Shown: positions 31,543 to 39,996, counted from the stretch's first letter. The stretch: DNA of 64,000 nt from Pseudomonas moorei (GCF_008801475.1 NZ_VZPP01000001.1:186001-250000); one strand, 5' to 3'. The notes: generated by a model not told the origin, from the letters alone. Numbers and translations: made by a program.

Positions 31543-32426
31543 ACAAGCCCATGCTGTTCGCACTGGCGATCTTGGGTGTCCTGGGCGGATTGATCGCGGC
31601 CTATCTGTTCGGACGTACGCCGCAGACACTGCCGCCAGCGTTCGCCCCCGCGAGCAGTAGCTACGAAACCGCCATCTATGCCAACGGCATTATCGAAAGT
31701 GAGCAGTCCAGTGGCAGCAACATCGTGATTTACCCGCAGGTGGCCGGGCCCGTGACCCAAGTGCTGGTGCACGAGGGGCAAGAGGTGACCCGCGGCATGC
31801 CGTTGGTGACCCTGGACGATGCCTTGCCCAAGGCCAATTTCGAGCTGGCACAAGCCACGTTGACCACCGCTCGGGATCAGTACAACAAACGGCTGGTTTC
31901 CTATGGCATCGATCCGAAGTCCATCAGCAAGGACACCCTGGACACGGCCAGGGACCTGGCCAGCCAGGCCCAAGCCGCACTCAAGGCCTCGGCGGTGGCG
32001 TTGGCGCAATACGTCATCCGCGCACCCACCGACGGCGTGGTGCTGGCGATCAACAGCACCGTCGGCAGCTATGTGTCGCCCCAAGGTGCGTACGACGCAT
32101 ACACCCAGGGATTCAGCCCGCTCATCGTCATGAGTGGCGACCAGAATCATCTGGCGGTGCGCTGTTATGTCGACGAGATCCTGATTGCCCGTTTGCCTGC
32201 CCCCGAGCACATTCAGGCGCAGATGCTGATCCATGGCACGGATATCAAGGTGCCGCTGGAGTTCGTCCGGGTTCAGCCCTATGTGTCGCCGAAGATCGAG
32301 TTGTCCAATCAGCGCCAGGAGAAGGTCGACCTGAGGGTGCTGGCGGTGGTTTTCCGTTTCGAGAAAAAAGATCTGCCGAGGGTTTACCCCGGGCAGTTGG
32401 TGGATGTCTTCATAGGTCAGAAATGA
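31539..32426 (+). CDS. Periplasmic membrane-fusion protein (HlyD/DevB type)
   Basis: A 295-aa adaptor with a single N-terminal membrane span (about 5-24), a split lipoyl domain (VAGPVTQVLVHEGQEVTRGMPL and YVIRAPTDGVVLAIN) around a short helical hairpin, and a beta-barrel C-terminal domain. It bridges the inner-membrane ABC unit and the NodT-type outer-membrane channel next in the operon. Confidence 0.88.
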   Translation: MNKPMLFALAILGVLGGLIAAYLFGRTPQTLPPAFAPASSSYETAIYANGIIESEQSSGSNIVIYPQVAGPVTQVLVHEGQEVTRGMPLVTLDDALPKANFELAQATLTTARDQYNKRLVSYGIDPKSISKDTLDTARDLASQAQAALKASAVALAQYVIRAPTDGVVLAINSTVGSYVSPQGAYDAYTQGFSPLIVMSGDQNHLAVRCYVDEILIARLPAPEHIQAQMLIHGTDIKVPLEFVRVQPYVSPKIELSNQRQEKVDLRVLAVVFRFEKKDLPRVYPGQLVDVFIGQK

Positions 32427-33913
32427 TGGACAGGCCAGGCCGGTTGGGTCGTGTAGGGAGCGGTTGTCTCGTCCTGAGTCTGCTGGTGCTGAGCAGCGCC
32501 TGCATGGTCGGGCCCGATTTTACGCGCCCGGCAGCTCCCAGGCAGGAGGCTTACCTGCGCGAGTCCACGCCGGCTGCGGTGGAAGCTGAGGGGCAGGTCC
32601 AGCGCTTCGTGCCCGGAGGCGAGGTGACACCGGACTGGTGGCGGTTCTTCCAATCCGCGCCGCTGGATGCGCTGGTGCGGCAGGCGATCTCTGACAACAT
32701 GACCTTGCAGGCGGCACAAGCGCGCTTGCGCCAAAGCCAGGACACGCTCATGGCCGGTTATGGGGTGTTCTACCCGCAGCTGGATGCCCGCTTCGGTGCG
32801 AGTCGCCAGCGCAGCACCCTTGCTCAGCAAGGACTGACCAATACCGGCTCAATCTTCAATGTCCTGACCCTCAGCGGCACGATCAGCTACACCTTCGATG
32901 TCTTCGGAGGCGAACGGCGAGCGATCGAGGGCCTGCAAGCCCAGGTGGAGAATCAAACCTGGCTGACCCAGGCGGCTTACCTGACCTTGACGGCCAACGT
33001 CGTCAACACCGCGATCGCCCGTGCCGCCTACGCCGCGCAGATCGAGGCCACGCAACAGCTGATTGAGCTGCAACGCCAGCAGCTGCAATCCACCGAGGTA
33101 CAGGTGCGCAGCGGAACCTCGCCGTATTCGGCGACCTTGAGTCTGCAAAGCCTGATTGCCAGCAACGAGGCGTTGTTGCCGGCGCTGCAGCAGAAAGTCA
33201 GCCAGGCCGAGCATCTGCTGGCCACGCTCGAAGGGGTGATGCCGGCGGACGCCAGGCTCCCCGACATCCGCTTGACGGGCCTGTCGCTGCCCGAAAATCT
33301 GCCCGTCAGCCTGCCCTCGGTGCTGGTCCGCCAGCGGCCGGATATCCTTTCCGCTGAAGCGCTGTTGCACCAGGCCAGCGCCGATATCGGAGTGGCAACG
33401 GCGGCGATGTTTCCCAGTTTCAGCCTTACGGGCACTTACGGAACCGCAGGGTCTTCCACCGGTTCATTGTTCAGCAGTGCCGGACGATTCTGGAGTGTCG
33501 GGCCATCGGTCGATATCCCGCTGTTCGAGGGCGGTCGCCTGTGGTACGGCCGCCAGGCCGCGATCGATGCTTATCAGCAAGCGTCGGCGAACTACCGGCA
33601 GGTGGTGCTGGAGTCTTTCGCCCAGGTGGCCGATGTCCTCAAGGCGCTGGAGTACGATGCGCAGGTCCTGCAAAAACAGGCCGAGGCGCAAGCCACTGCC
33701 CAAGAGGCCCTGAGGCTGTTGCAAGCCAACTATCGCTCGGGCCTGGTGACCTATCTGGAGCTGTTGGTGGCCGATGTGCAGTTGCATCAGGTCAACATCG
33801 CTTACTTGCAGGCACTGGCCCAGCGGCATCAGGACACCGTCGCGCTGTTCGTGGCGTTGGGAGGCGGGTGGTGGAACCGGCCCGATGCCGGTGCTGGCGG
33901 GCCCGCGCCATGA
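32423..33913 (+). CDS. Outer-membrane efflux lipoprotein, NodT/OprM type
   Basis: A 496-aa TolC-like channel with a lipoprotein signal (lipobox SSAC near residue 27) and the family sequence MVGPDFTRP. Two outer-membrane factor repeats contain WWRFFQSAPLDALVRQAI and the RPDIL(S)AEALLHQASADIG segment. Overlaps at both ends couple it to the fusion protein and permease genes, so the whole tripartite pump is encoded together. Confidence 0.9.
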   Translation: MMDRPGRLGRVGSGCLVLSLLVLSSACMVGPDFTRPAAPRQEAYLRESTPAAVEAEGQVQRFVPGGEVTPDWWRFFQSAPLDALVRQAISDNMTLQAAQARLRQSQDTLMAGYGVFYPQLDARFGASRQRSTLAQQGLTNTGSIFNVLTLSGTISYTFDVFGGERRAIEGLQAQVENQTWLTQAAYLTLTANVVNTAIARAAYAAQIEATQQLIELQRQQLQSTEVQVRSGTSPYSATLSLQSLIASNEALLPALQQKVSQAEHLLATLEGVMPADARLPDIRLTGLSLPENLPVSLPSVLVRQRPDILSAEALLHQASADIGVATAAMFPSFSLTGTYGTAGSSTGSLFSSAGRFWSVGPSVDIPLFEGGRLWYGRQAAIDAYQQASANYRQVVLESFAQVADVLKALEYDAQVLQKQAEAQATAQEALRLLQANYRSGLVTYLELLVADVQLHQVNIAYLQALAQRHQDTVALFVALGGGWWNRPDAGAGGPAP

Positions 33914-35052
33914 AGTACAACGGCATCCTGCGCATCGGCTACAAACTCCTGGTCAATGACCGGGCCAAATTCTCCGCGTTGCTGGTGGGTATCACGTTTT
34001 CGGTGTTCCTGATGATGCAGATGACGGCGATGTTTGCCGGCATCCTCAACAGGGCCTACTCGACGGTGACCAACATCGGCGCACCGATGTGGATCATTGA
34101 TCCGGCGGTGAACACCCCGACCAGTGTCATCCCTTTGCCTGACTACCTGCTCGATGCCGTGCGCAGCATGAAGCAGGTGGAATACGCCGTGCCGATTTTC
34201 ATCGGCAGTGCGCAGGTGCGCCTGGCCAATGGCAATTACCAGGGGGTCAGCGTGATCGGCCTGGACGACACCAGCCTGTTTGGTCGTCCGGCGCTGGAGC
34301 AGGGCGTTATCGAGGATATCTACGCCGAGAACGCCTTCATCATGGTCCACGATGCGGAGTTTTCGAAACTGGGCAACCCGACGATCGGCACCTCCTTTGA
34401 ACTCAACGACCACCGCGGCACCATTGTTGGCATCGCCAAGGTCCTGGTCGGCGGCTTGACCGGCGTACCGACGCTGTACACCACCTACCGGCGCGCCACC
34501 GAGTACATTCCGACCACCCGTTTCAAGGTGTCCTACATCTTGCTCAAATCCAGGAGCAAACAGGCTCAGGCCGCGATCAAGCAACAAGTAGCGCAGTTGG
34601 GTTATGTCGCCCTTACCAGGCAGGAGTTCAACCAGCGCATCGCCAATTACTACATCTATCAAACCGGGGTGGGCACCAATATCCTGATGATGACGATCAT
34701 CAGTTTTCTGGTCGGCCTGTCGATTTCCGGCCAGACGTTTTACACCTTCATTCTGGAAAACCTGGACAAGTTCGCCGCCCTCAAGGCCATTGGGGCCAAG
34801 AGTCGGGAGTTGGTCTACATGATCCTGTTCATGGCAACGTTTACGGCCATGACCGGTTACGGGCTGGGCATCGGGCTGGTGACCCTGATGATTGCTATCG
34901 CACGGAGCTACCTGCCCAACTATGCCGCCATCATCACGTTCTGGAATCTTGGCCTGGCGTTTGGGCTGGTGCTGTTGATTGCCGGTTTTTCCAGTTACCT
35001 GGGGATCCGCAAAGTCCTGAGGATCGAGCCGTTCGATATTTTCAGGGGGTGA
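33910..35052 (+). CDS. ABC permease, FtsX/DevC-like
   Basis: A 380-aa permease starting at the ATG that overlaps the preceding TGA. One N-terminal span (about 22-44), a large periplasmic MacB/DevC-like domain (about 50-250), then three C-terminal spans (about 262-283, 310-335, 345-367) and the terminal EPFDIFRG. With ATPase, MFP and OMF genes it forms a complete DevBCA/MacAB-like exporter. Cargo (lipid, glycolipid or peptide) is unknown. Confidence 0.88.
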   Translation: MKYNGILRIGYKLLVNDRAKFSALLVGITFSVFLMMQMTAMFAGILNRAYSTVTNIGAPMWIIDPAVNTPTSVIPLPDYLLDAVRSMKQVEYAVPIFIGSAQVRLANGNYQGVSVIGLDDTSLFGRPALEQGVIEDIYAENAFIMVHDAEFSKLGNPTIGTSFELNDHRGTIVGIAKVLVGGLTGVPTLYTTYRRATEYIPTTRFKVSYILLKSRSKQAQAAIKQQVAQLGYVALTRQEFNQRIANYYIYQTGVGTNILMMTIISFLVGLSISGQTFYTFILENLDKFAALKAIGAKSRELVYMILFMATFTAMTGYGLGIGLVTLMIAIARSYLPNYAAIITFWNLGLAFGLVLLIAGFSSYLGIRKVLRIEPFDIFRG

Positions 35053-35106
35053 GGCGGGGCGGGGCCAAAGGTTAAAACCATCGGTCTTCACTCGGATCCG
35101 CGAGGC

Positions 35107-35138
35107 AAAAAAAACCCTTGCCGGTTTCCCGGCAAGGG
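35107..35138 (-). terminator. Intrinsic terminator of the hsp20 gene
   Basis: A ten-base-pair stem (CCCTTGCCGG/CCGGCAAGGG, 4-nt loop) followed on the minus strand by eight Us. It sits 17 bp beyond the hsp20 stop. Confidence 0.88.
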
Positions 35139-35155
35139 GCGCAGCCGCCTGGGAT

Positions 35156-35698
35156 TTACTCGCCTTTGACTGGCACGACTTTATCCGCTTTCATGGCCTC
35201 GGGCTTTTTCGGCAACGAGATGCTCAGCACTCCTTTGCTGAAACTCGCTTCGATCTTGTCGGCGTCGACCCCTTTGGGCAGGTTGAACACCCGCTCGAAG
35301 GAGCCATAGTGACGCTCGCTAAGGTAGTAGCCCTTCCTTTTCTCTTCCTTGTCCTCTTTCTTTTCGCCTTTGATGATCAGGTTGCCGTTCGACACTTTGA
35401 TCTCAATGTTCTTTTGATCCATGCCGGGCAATTCGGCAGTGATTTCGAAGCTTGCGTCTTTTTCGCTGATGTCCACGGCCGGCATGCCATGCCCTGTCAG
35501 CTCACGCTTCCAGAAGGGTTCGACATCAAACAGCCCGCGACCGAAGGGTGACAGGCTCGAACCGCGATTGAAGTCGTCGAACAGGTGATCGACCTGCTGC
35601 CGAAGCTTTTCCAGCGGCCGCCAAAGGTCTGTCGTCACGGGGTGTTGACCGGCCTTTTCGTCGGGATGCTCGGGCATTTTTTTCACGGAATTGCTCAT
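35156..35698 (-). CDS. Hsp20/small heat-shock protein
   Basis: A 180-aa alpha-crystallin chaperone. Variable N-terminal arm (1-70), alpha-crystallin domain (about 72-165, MPAVDISEKDASFEITAELPG and GVLSISLPK) and short C-terminal tail. It holds unfolding proteins for refolding. TAGGAG lies nine bases before the ATG. A degenerate Anr box at 35896 could drive it through a ~160-nt leader. Confidence 0.9.
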   Translation of the reverse strand: MSNSVKKMPEHPDEKAGQHPVTTDLWRPLEKLRQQVDHLFDDFNRGSSLSPFGRGLFDVEPFWKRELTGHGMPAVDISEKDASFEITAELPGMDQKNIEIKVSNGNLIIKGEKKEDKEEKRKGYYLSERHYGSFERVFNLPKGVDADKIEASFSKGVLSISLPKKPEAMKADKVVPVKGE

Positions 35699-35895
35699 TT
35701 TTCATGACTCCTATGGTGAAGGGCAGGCTGCGAATGCCAGTCCGCCCAGTTCAAACGGGTAGTCAACGATGTGGCTGTCTCGGGCCTTGCGGACGCGCAT
35801 TGATGGAAAGCCTTCACGAGACGAGCGTTTGCGCAGACGCCGAATTCGAGGGGCGAGTGCTAGTTCTAATGTCGGCGTAAACGCCCAAGGCGTGT

Positions 35896-35909
35896 TTGAT
35901 TTAGATCAG
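35896..35909. promoter_or_regulatory. Anr/FNR box
   Basis: TTGATTTAGATCAG, one mismatch. It can point left (hsp20, RNA from about 35861) or right (RNA from about 35944 to the terminator at 36136). Neither side has a strong -10. Confidence 0.6.
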
Positions 35910-35943
35910 GAAGAGGGCGAACGCTTTTGGTGGCCTGTGACCG

Positions 35944-36167
35944 TCATCACTTCCTTTGGCCAAGGCCGTCGGTAATCAGTCCAGACGGCGGTTTCGAACA
36001 GGTTCATCCCTTGAAAATCAGTGGCTTGCGTTTCGGGTGTCGTGCTAACCTATTGATCTGCTTGGCTTTGTCAGTGGATGAGCCACTTGCCTGGGGCGGT
36101 GCCGTTCCGACTTTGGTGTCCACTGTTAAACAAGTTCCGTAGATCCATGATTTACGGAGCTTTTTTA
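35944..36167 (+). ncRNA. Candidate Anr-controlled small RNA
   Basis: The 617-bp gap between hsp20 and tRNA-Leu ends in a strong + strand terminator although no well-supported + strand gene precedes it. Counting +41.5 from the Anr box gives a ~222-nt transcript. CAGTGGA (36072-36078) pairs with TCCACTG (36119-36125), and CAGTGGATGAGCCACTT also folds. A weak frame ending at the TAG in the terminator stem could encode a peptide. Length, Anr box and terminator resemble the Anr-dependent sRNA PhrS of P. aeruginosa, but homology is not established. Confidence 0.4.
36136..36167 (+). terminator. Intrinsic terminator
   Basis: Stem TCCGTAGATC/GATTTACGGA (ten pairs, one G-U, loop CAT) followed by GC and six Ts. 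Strong in the + direction. Confidence 0.85.
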
Positions 36168-36315
36168 TTCGCGCCGGCTTGTAAGATTTAGTCTGCAAAA
36201 GGGCATATGCGAACTTGCTTCACCAGGACGGGATGTATATATTCCCCCTCTGCTGCACAAGGTCAGGGCTGCCAGATCGTATTGGCCAGACTTCAGACCG
36301 CTTCACCGCGCTACC

Positions 36316-36402
36316 GCCCGAATGGCGAAACTGGTAGACGCATGGGACTTAAAATCCCCCGCTCGTAAGGGCGTGCCGGTTCGATTCCGGCTTCGGGCAC
36401 CA
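36316..36402 (+). tRNA. tRNA-Leu(UAA)
   Basis: An 87-nt class II tRNA including encoded CCA. Acceptor GCCCGAA/TTCGGGC, anticodon loop CTTAAAA giving anticodon UAA, long variable arm (CCCGCTCGTAAGGGC) and T-loop GGTTCGATTCC. The prophage begins directly after its 3' end, so it is the attachment target; the duplicated 3' end (attR) lies outside the window. Confidence 0.96.
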
Positions 36403-36508
36403 TCTTCGCTTCTCAGCTTTTATCACTGCTTCTCAAAAGGCCCGGCTCCCGCGATGGAGTCGGGCTTTTCTGTTATCAGCGATTCTCACCAATTATCACC
36501 ACATCTCA
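36401..36508. repeat. Probable integrase arm-type sites, four repeats
   Basis: Imperfect 15-bp direct repeats: CATCTTCGCTTCTCA (36401), TATCACTGCTTCTCA (36421), TATCAGCGATTCTCA (36474) and TATCACCACATCTCA (36494). They form two pairs, each 20 bp apart. Direct repeats next to the core site and beside int are characteristic of arm-type binding sites of tRNA-targeting tyrosine integrases. Confidence 0.6.
36435..36470 (+). terminator. Terminator after tRNA-Leu
   Basis: Imperfect stem AAAAGGCCCGGCTCC paired with GGAGTCGGGCTTTTC, with the T-run in the downstream arm. It lies between the two pairs of arm-type repeats. Confidence 0.65.
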
Positions 36509-36515
36509 TATTTTT

Positions 36516-36565
36516 TAGTACATCATTCAGTCCTTTCCCAGTTCGACTGATTCGGTGATGTACTA
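36516..36565 (+). promoter_or_regulatory. Inverted repeat abutting the int start codon
   Basis: TAGTACATCA (36516-36525) and its exact complement TGATGTACTA (36556-36565) end one base before the int ATG. Inner arms TCAGTC/GACTGA extend the fold. The only ribosome-binding candidate, GGTGA at 36554-36558, lies partly in the stem, so translation of int may be limited, or the repeat may be an operator. Confidence 0.55.
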
Positions 36566-37795
36566 ATGCCCCTCACAGATACCGCTGTGCGCCAGGCCAA
36601 GCCGGCCGACAAAGAGTTCTCCATAACCGACGGCGGCGGCCTCTCCCTGTTCGTGGCCCCCAATGGCACGAAGTCTTGGCATTTCCGGTTCTCATGGCAC
36701 GGCAAGCAGCCGCGCATGTCGCTGGGCACCTATCCTGAAATTTCCCTGAAAGAAGCTCGCGAGAAACGTGATCAAGCCCGTTCGCTTGTCGCAAAGGGTA
36801 TTGACCCTCGCTCAGAGCGCAGAAAAGAGAAGCAGGCCGCTGCTGATTCGTCGATCAAGACCTTCGAAGTAGTGGCCGGCGAGTGGTATGCCTTCAAACT
36901 TCCGCGTTGGGCTGAGGCCAAGAAGGGCGCGGCCAAGCAGGCCCAGCTCTATCTGGACAAAGACCTGCTGCCGTCGCTGGGCAGGATTCCTATCGCCGAG
37001 GTCACTCGCAAGGATGTACTAGCCACCCTGCGGATCATCGAGAAGCGCGGCGCGCTGAATGTCGCCCGCAAATGCCGAACATGGTTGAATGAGATTTTCC
37101 GGTTCGGGATGGCCTCGGAGTACCTGGATGTCAACCCGGCGGCGGATCTAGATATCGTGGCGGCCAAGGAGCCCCCTGAGAAACATAACCCAATGCTGCG
37201 CCAGCATGAGCTGAAAGAGTTCCTGGCTGCGCTGCGCGATGCCGACCTGAAAGAGTACACCCGCAGTGCTATCAGGCTTCTACTGCTGACTGGTGTGCGC
37301 ACAATCGAATTACGCAGTGCGACCATCGATCAGTTCGACTTTGAAGCAGCGCTGTGGACCGTTCCGGCCGGCACCGTGAAGCAGTTGAAGAAGATGATCA
37401 GGGTAAAGGGGGAGGGGGTTGTTCCGCCATATCTGGTGCCACTGTCGCGGCAGGCGGTAGAGGAAGCGCGCAAAGTGCACCAGATGACTGGCCGCTACAA
37501 GCTGCTGATCGCAGGCCGGCATGAGCCGACAATTCCAATCAGCGACGGCACAGTCAACATGGCACTGAGGCGCATGGGATATGAAGGCAGGCTGACCGGG
37601 CACGGTATCCGCGCCACGATCTCAACGGCCCTGAACGAGATGGGGTACAACGAGGACTGGATCGAGGCGCAGCTTTCTCACGCTGGCTCCAGCAAGATCA
37701 GGAAGGTGTACAACCACGCAGAGTACGTGGAGCAGCGGCGAGGAATGATGCAGGACTGGGCTGACTACCTGGATGCGCTGGAGGCGGAGGCCTGA
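36566..37795 (+). CDS. int: Tyrosine integrase (DUF4102/P4-type)
   Basis: A 409-aa site-specific recombinase. N-terminal DUF4102 arm-binding domain (1-85, with LTDTAVRQAKPADKE and SLGTYPEISLKEARE), SAM-like core-binding domain (about 98-180) and catalytic domain with Arg in LTGVRTIELR, HGIRATIS, LSHAG and Tyr382 in VYNHAEY. It integrates and excises the prophage at the adjacent tRNA-Leu. It ends 31 bp inside the convergent AlpA-like gene. Confidence 0.94.
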   Translation: MPLTDTAVRQAKPADKEFSITDGGGLSLFVAPNGTKSWHFRFSWHGKQPRMSLGTYPEISLKEAREKRDQARSLVAKGIDPRSERRKEKQAAADSSIKTFEVVAGEWYAFKLPRWAEAKKGAAKQAQLYLDKDLLPSLGRIPIAEVTRKDVLATLRIIEKRGALNVARKCRTWLNEIFRFGMASEYLDVNPAADLDIVAAKEPPEKHNPMLRQHELKEFLAALRDADLKEYTRSAIRLLLLTGVRTIELRSATIDQFDFEAALWTVPAGTVKQLKKMIRVKGEGVVPPYLVPLSRQAVEEARKVHQMTGRYKLLIAGRHEPTIPISDGTVNMALRRMGYEGRLTGHGIRATISTALNEMGYNEDWIEAQLSHAGSSKIRKVYNHAEYVEQRRGMMQDWADYLDALEAEA

Positions 37796-37995
37796 TCTAC
37801 CCGGGCTGCTGATTTGCGGCCAGCCCACTGGTCAACCTCTGACCTGATCCAAGCCACGGCGGAATCCCCAATCTTCACTTGCTTAGGGAATTTCCCATTC
37901 ACAGCCATTCGGTAAATGGTTGCGGTGCTGAGCCCGCAGATTCGCTTCACCTCCGGCAGTCGGATGAATTCGATTTCTTCAGTTGCTGTATTCAT
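37765..37995 (-). CDS. AlpA-family regulator / excisionase candidate
   Basis: A 76-aa MerR-like winged-helix protein: EFIRLPEVKRICGLSTATIYR, then GKFPKQVKIGDSAVAWIRSEVDQW, as in AlpA and phage Xis-like proteins. Last gene of the leftward operon, overlapping the int 3' end. It could direct excision or regulate int. Confidence 0.82.
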   Translation of the reverse strand: MNTATEEIEFIRLPEVKRICGLSTATIYRMAVNGKFPKQVKIGDSAVAWIRSEVDQWAGRKSAARVDQASASSASR

Positions 37996-38576
37996 GGGGA
38001 CTCCTTGCTCATATCTTTGTCGATCTCGGCATCCCAGTCTTCAGGAAGCACGCTGCCGCCCAACCGCTCCAGCAACAGGCCATCGTCCCAAGTTGCCTTA
38101 AGGTGCAGGTAACGCGCCGAATTCTTGCGTAGCGCCTCTATCTCGGCCAGCTGGTGGATCTCTCGCTCGGTTGAGCGGGCGACTTCGGCCTTGAGTTGGT
38201 CGGCTAGATGCCATGGCGTCCAGTAGCCGTCAGTCATCAGCACCGCCAAAGGTTGCTGAGGGCCATTCCAGCGAAGTCCATAGCGGGGCAGACCCTCACC
38301 TTCAGGCGGCCGCGGGGGAAATGCGGGCTGAATTCCGCGCAGTCGATCAATCTCGGCGAGCAGAGCCAGGACCGTCGCAGGATTGGCGGCGAGCACCAGA
38401 TCTGCATAATCCTTGTTCTGCGCCATGAATTCGGGGAATGACCGGTTCTGATGCACGTCGAAGACAATGCCGTTGTCGTTGCGGATGTAGAGCGCGCCAG
38501 GGCACTCCATGTACCGAAGCGGTAGCAGGTCTTCACAGGCCTCGGCGGCCTTCTTGAGTTCGCTGTAGTCGGTCAT
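37992..38576 (-). CDS. Ead/Ea22-like phage protein
   Basis: A 194-aa protein beginning MTDYSELKKAAEAC. The N-terminal half (gene-product-like LKKAAEACEDLLPLRYM, then a GIVFDVHQN strand and LVLAANPATVLALLAEIDRLRG) matches the Ea22-like family of phage early-left proteins of unknown function. The stop overlaps the AlpA start (ATGA). Confidence 0.7.
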   Translation of the reverse strand: MTDYSELKKAAEACEDLLPLRYMECPGALYIRNDNGIVFDVHQNRSFPEFMAQNKDYADLVLAANPATVLALLAEIDRLRGIQPAFPPRPPEGEGLPRYGLRWNGPQQPLAVLMTDGYWTPWHLADQLKAEVARSTEREIHQLAEIEALRKNSARYLHLKATWDDGLLLERLGGSVLPEDWDAEIDKDMSKESP

Positions 38577-38586
38577 GACTGCCCCC

Positions 38587-39333
38587 TCAAAATGGTATTT
38601 GGCAGTGGTGTTTGAATATGCAGCCAGCCTCGCCGCAGTCGTCGCATGGCTCATCGGATGGCGAGACGTGCTTTTCGGGCTCATGCGTCATGCTCATCCA
38701 GTCGGGTTTCTCGAAACTGATCTCTGTCAGCTCCCATCCCGGCCGGAAAAGGACATTGCCGTATTCATCACTTTCACCTTGATCGTGGCAGGCGTAATAG
38801 ACGTACTCGCCAGGGCCCTTGCTGAATTCGTGCTCGCCCTTCAATTCCTCTTCAATCTCGGCCAGGGCGTCTACCGTTACCTCGCCGTTTACAGCGCAGA
38901 TGAAAGCGTCATCGTCATCGCCTGCATTCCAAACCCTGACCACTAAATCCTTTCTGGGCCGGAACATCGCTACGCTCGCCACCCCATCCCTGAACCCTTG
39001 CGCCGCAGCGGTGGTCATGTCGACGGCGGTGTAGCCAGGAGTAGGGCCGCCGCGAAGGTGCTCGATCATCTGCGCCTGCTGGGCGATGGTGGCATGGGCT
39101 GCGATCAGGTCGCCGTTGTCGCGCAGGGTCTGCTGGAGCGGGTGAAGGTTTTGCTGTTCGCGGGACGCTTGCCACGCCAAGCAGGCCAGTCTGAGCATCG
39201 GGTCTGCAAAGCTGCCATCCTGACGCACCCAAGCCAGATTCTTCCCTGCCTGAGTCCTGACGCTCTCGCCGTAGGATTGAGTTACCTCCGCCAGATACCA
39301 GGCGGAAAACTCTTCGCGCATTTGCTCGCTCAT
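38587..39333 (-). CDS. Phage hypothetical protein
   Basis: A 248-aa protein; the start at 39333 has GGAGG five bases upstream and overlaps the preceding stop. N-terminal EEFSAWYLAEV and RLACLAWQASREQ motifs recur in phage early proteins. The C terminus has a Cys/His cluster (CDDCGEAGCIFKHHC) that could bind zinc. Function not recognised. Confidence 0.7.
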   Translation of the reverse strand: MSEQMREEFSAWYLAEVTQSYGESVRTQAGKNLAWVRQDGSFADPMLRLACLAWQASREQQNLHPLQQTLRDNGDLIAAHATIAQQAQMIEHLRGGPTPGYTAVDMTTAAAQGFRDGVASVAMFRPRKDLVVRVWNAGDDDDAFICAVNGEVTVDALAEIEEELKGEHEFSKGPGEYVYYACHDQGESDEYGNVLFRPGWELTEISFEKPDWMSMTHEPEKHVSPSDEPCDDCGEAGCIFKHHCQIPF

Positions 39334-39539
39334 ATTTTCCTCCATGCAGCAGCCGACACCATCGCCCAGCGCTCTTGGGTGACGATGATGAAATTGCGGA
39401 TACCGGTCAGGACCTTGTGCATCTCGCCGTCGAACTCGACGAATGAGTCGGTCTTGCGGATGTCTGGTACGCGGTCGATGGTGTCGAGCAGCTTGCCCGG
39501 GCCGCCTGCGGGGTTTTGCTCATGGATGTCATACTGCAT
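39330..39539 (-). CDS. Small phage hypothetical protein
   Basis: 69 aa starting MQYDIHEQNPAGG; overlaps neighbours on both sides (ATGA downstream, 11 bp upstream). No family recognised; likely early-operon accessory protein. Confidence 0.55.
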   Translation of the reverse strand: MQYDIHEQNPAGGPGKLLDTIDRVPDIRKTDSFVEFDGEMHKVLTGIRNFIIVTQERWAMVSAAAWRKI

Positions 39540-39720
39540 GGCGTTCCACCTCGATGCGTTTCTGGATGCCAACCCGATAGCCTTCCGGCCTCATCGCGGC
39601 AGTGCGTTCAATGTTGGCGATGACCCGCTCAATACCGCCGAATCGTTCGTCCAGCTTTCGCCCGGCCTCGATCAACTGATCAGCCAGGTTCCAGCCTTCT
39701 CTTTCTTCAATGCGAGACAT
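39529..39720 (-). CDS. Small phage hypothetical protein
   Basis: 63 aa starting MSRIEEREGWNLADQLIEAGRKLDE; mostly helical and charged. Not recognised. Overlaps the next gene by 11 bp. Confidence 0.5.
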   Translation of the reverse strand: MSRIEEREGWNLADQLIEAGRKLDERFGGIERVIANIERTAAMRPEGYRVGIQKRIEVERHAV

Positions 39721-39777
39721 GGGGATGCTCCGGCCGCGCGGGGCGGCAAGCAGGGGAGTTATTTGGCGGGAGTGGAA

Positions 39778-39996
39778 TCAGGCGCGGTGGCCGCGACTGC
39801 AGAACCAGTCAAGTGCTTCGATGATGCGAGGGTTTTCGTACCAGTCTTCTATTTCCCGGCGCTCGTTGCGATCGCGGAAGAAAATCGGGCCGAGTTAGTT
39901 ATGCCAGCTCATGAACACTCGAGTCCCGTCAGACAGAGGCAGGCGAAAGAATGGTGAAACGCAGATGAAGCCATATTCGATCCGAATGCATGTCAT
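39778..39996 (-). pseudogene. Small phage gene with nonsense codon
   Basis: A 72-codon frame from the ATG at 39996. The first part reads MTCIRIEYGFICVSPFFRLP and ends in FMSWHN; then TAA at 39895-39897; then the same frame continues LGPIFFRDRNERREIEDWYE to FCSRGHRA and TGA at 39778. The halves look like one protein, and TAC-to-TAA at a Tyr position would account for the stop. GAGGGG lies eight bases before the ATG. Confidence 0.65.

Noticed and set aside
36316..36402. A second copy of the tRNA 3' end as attR in the window
   Set aside because: No repeat of the tRNA 3' segment was found before 64000; the right end of the prophage must be outside.
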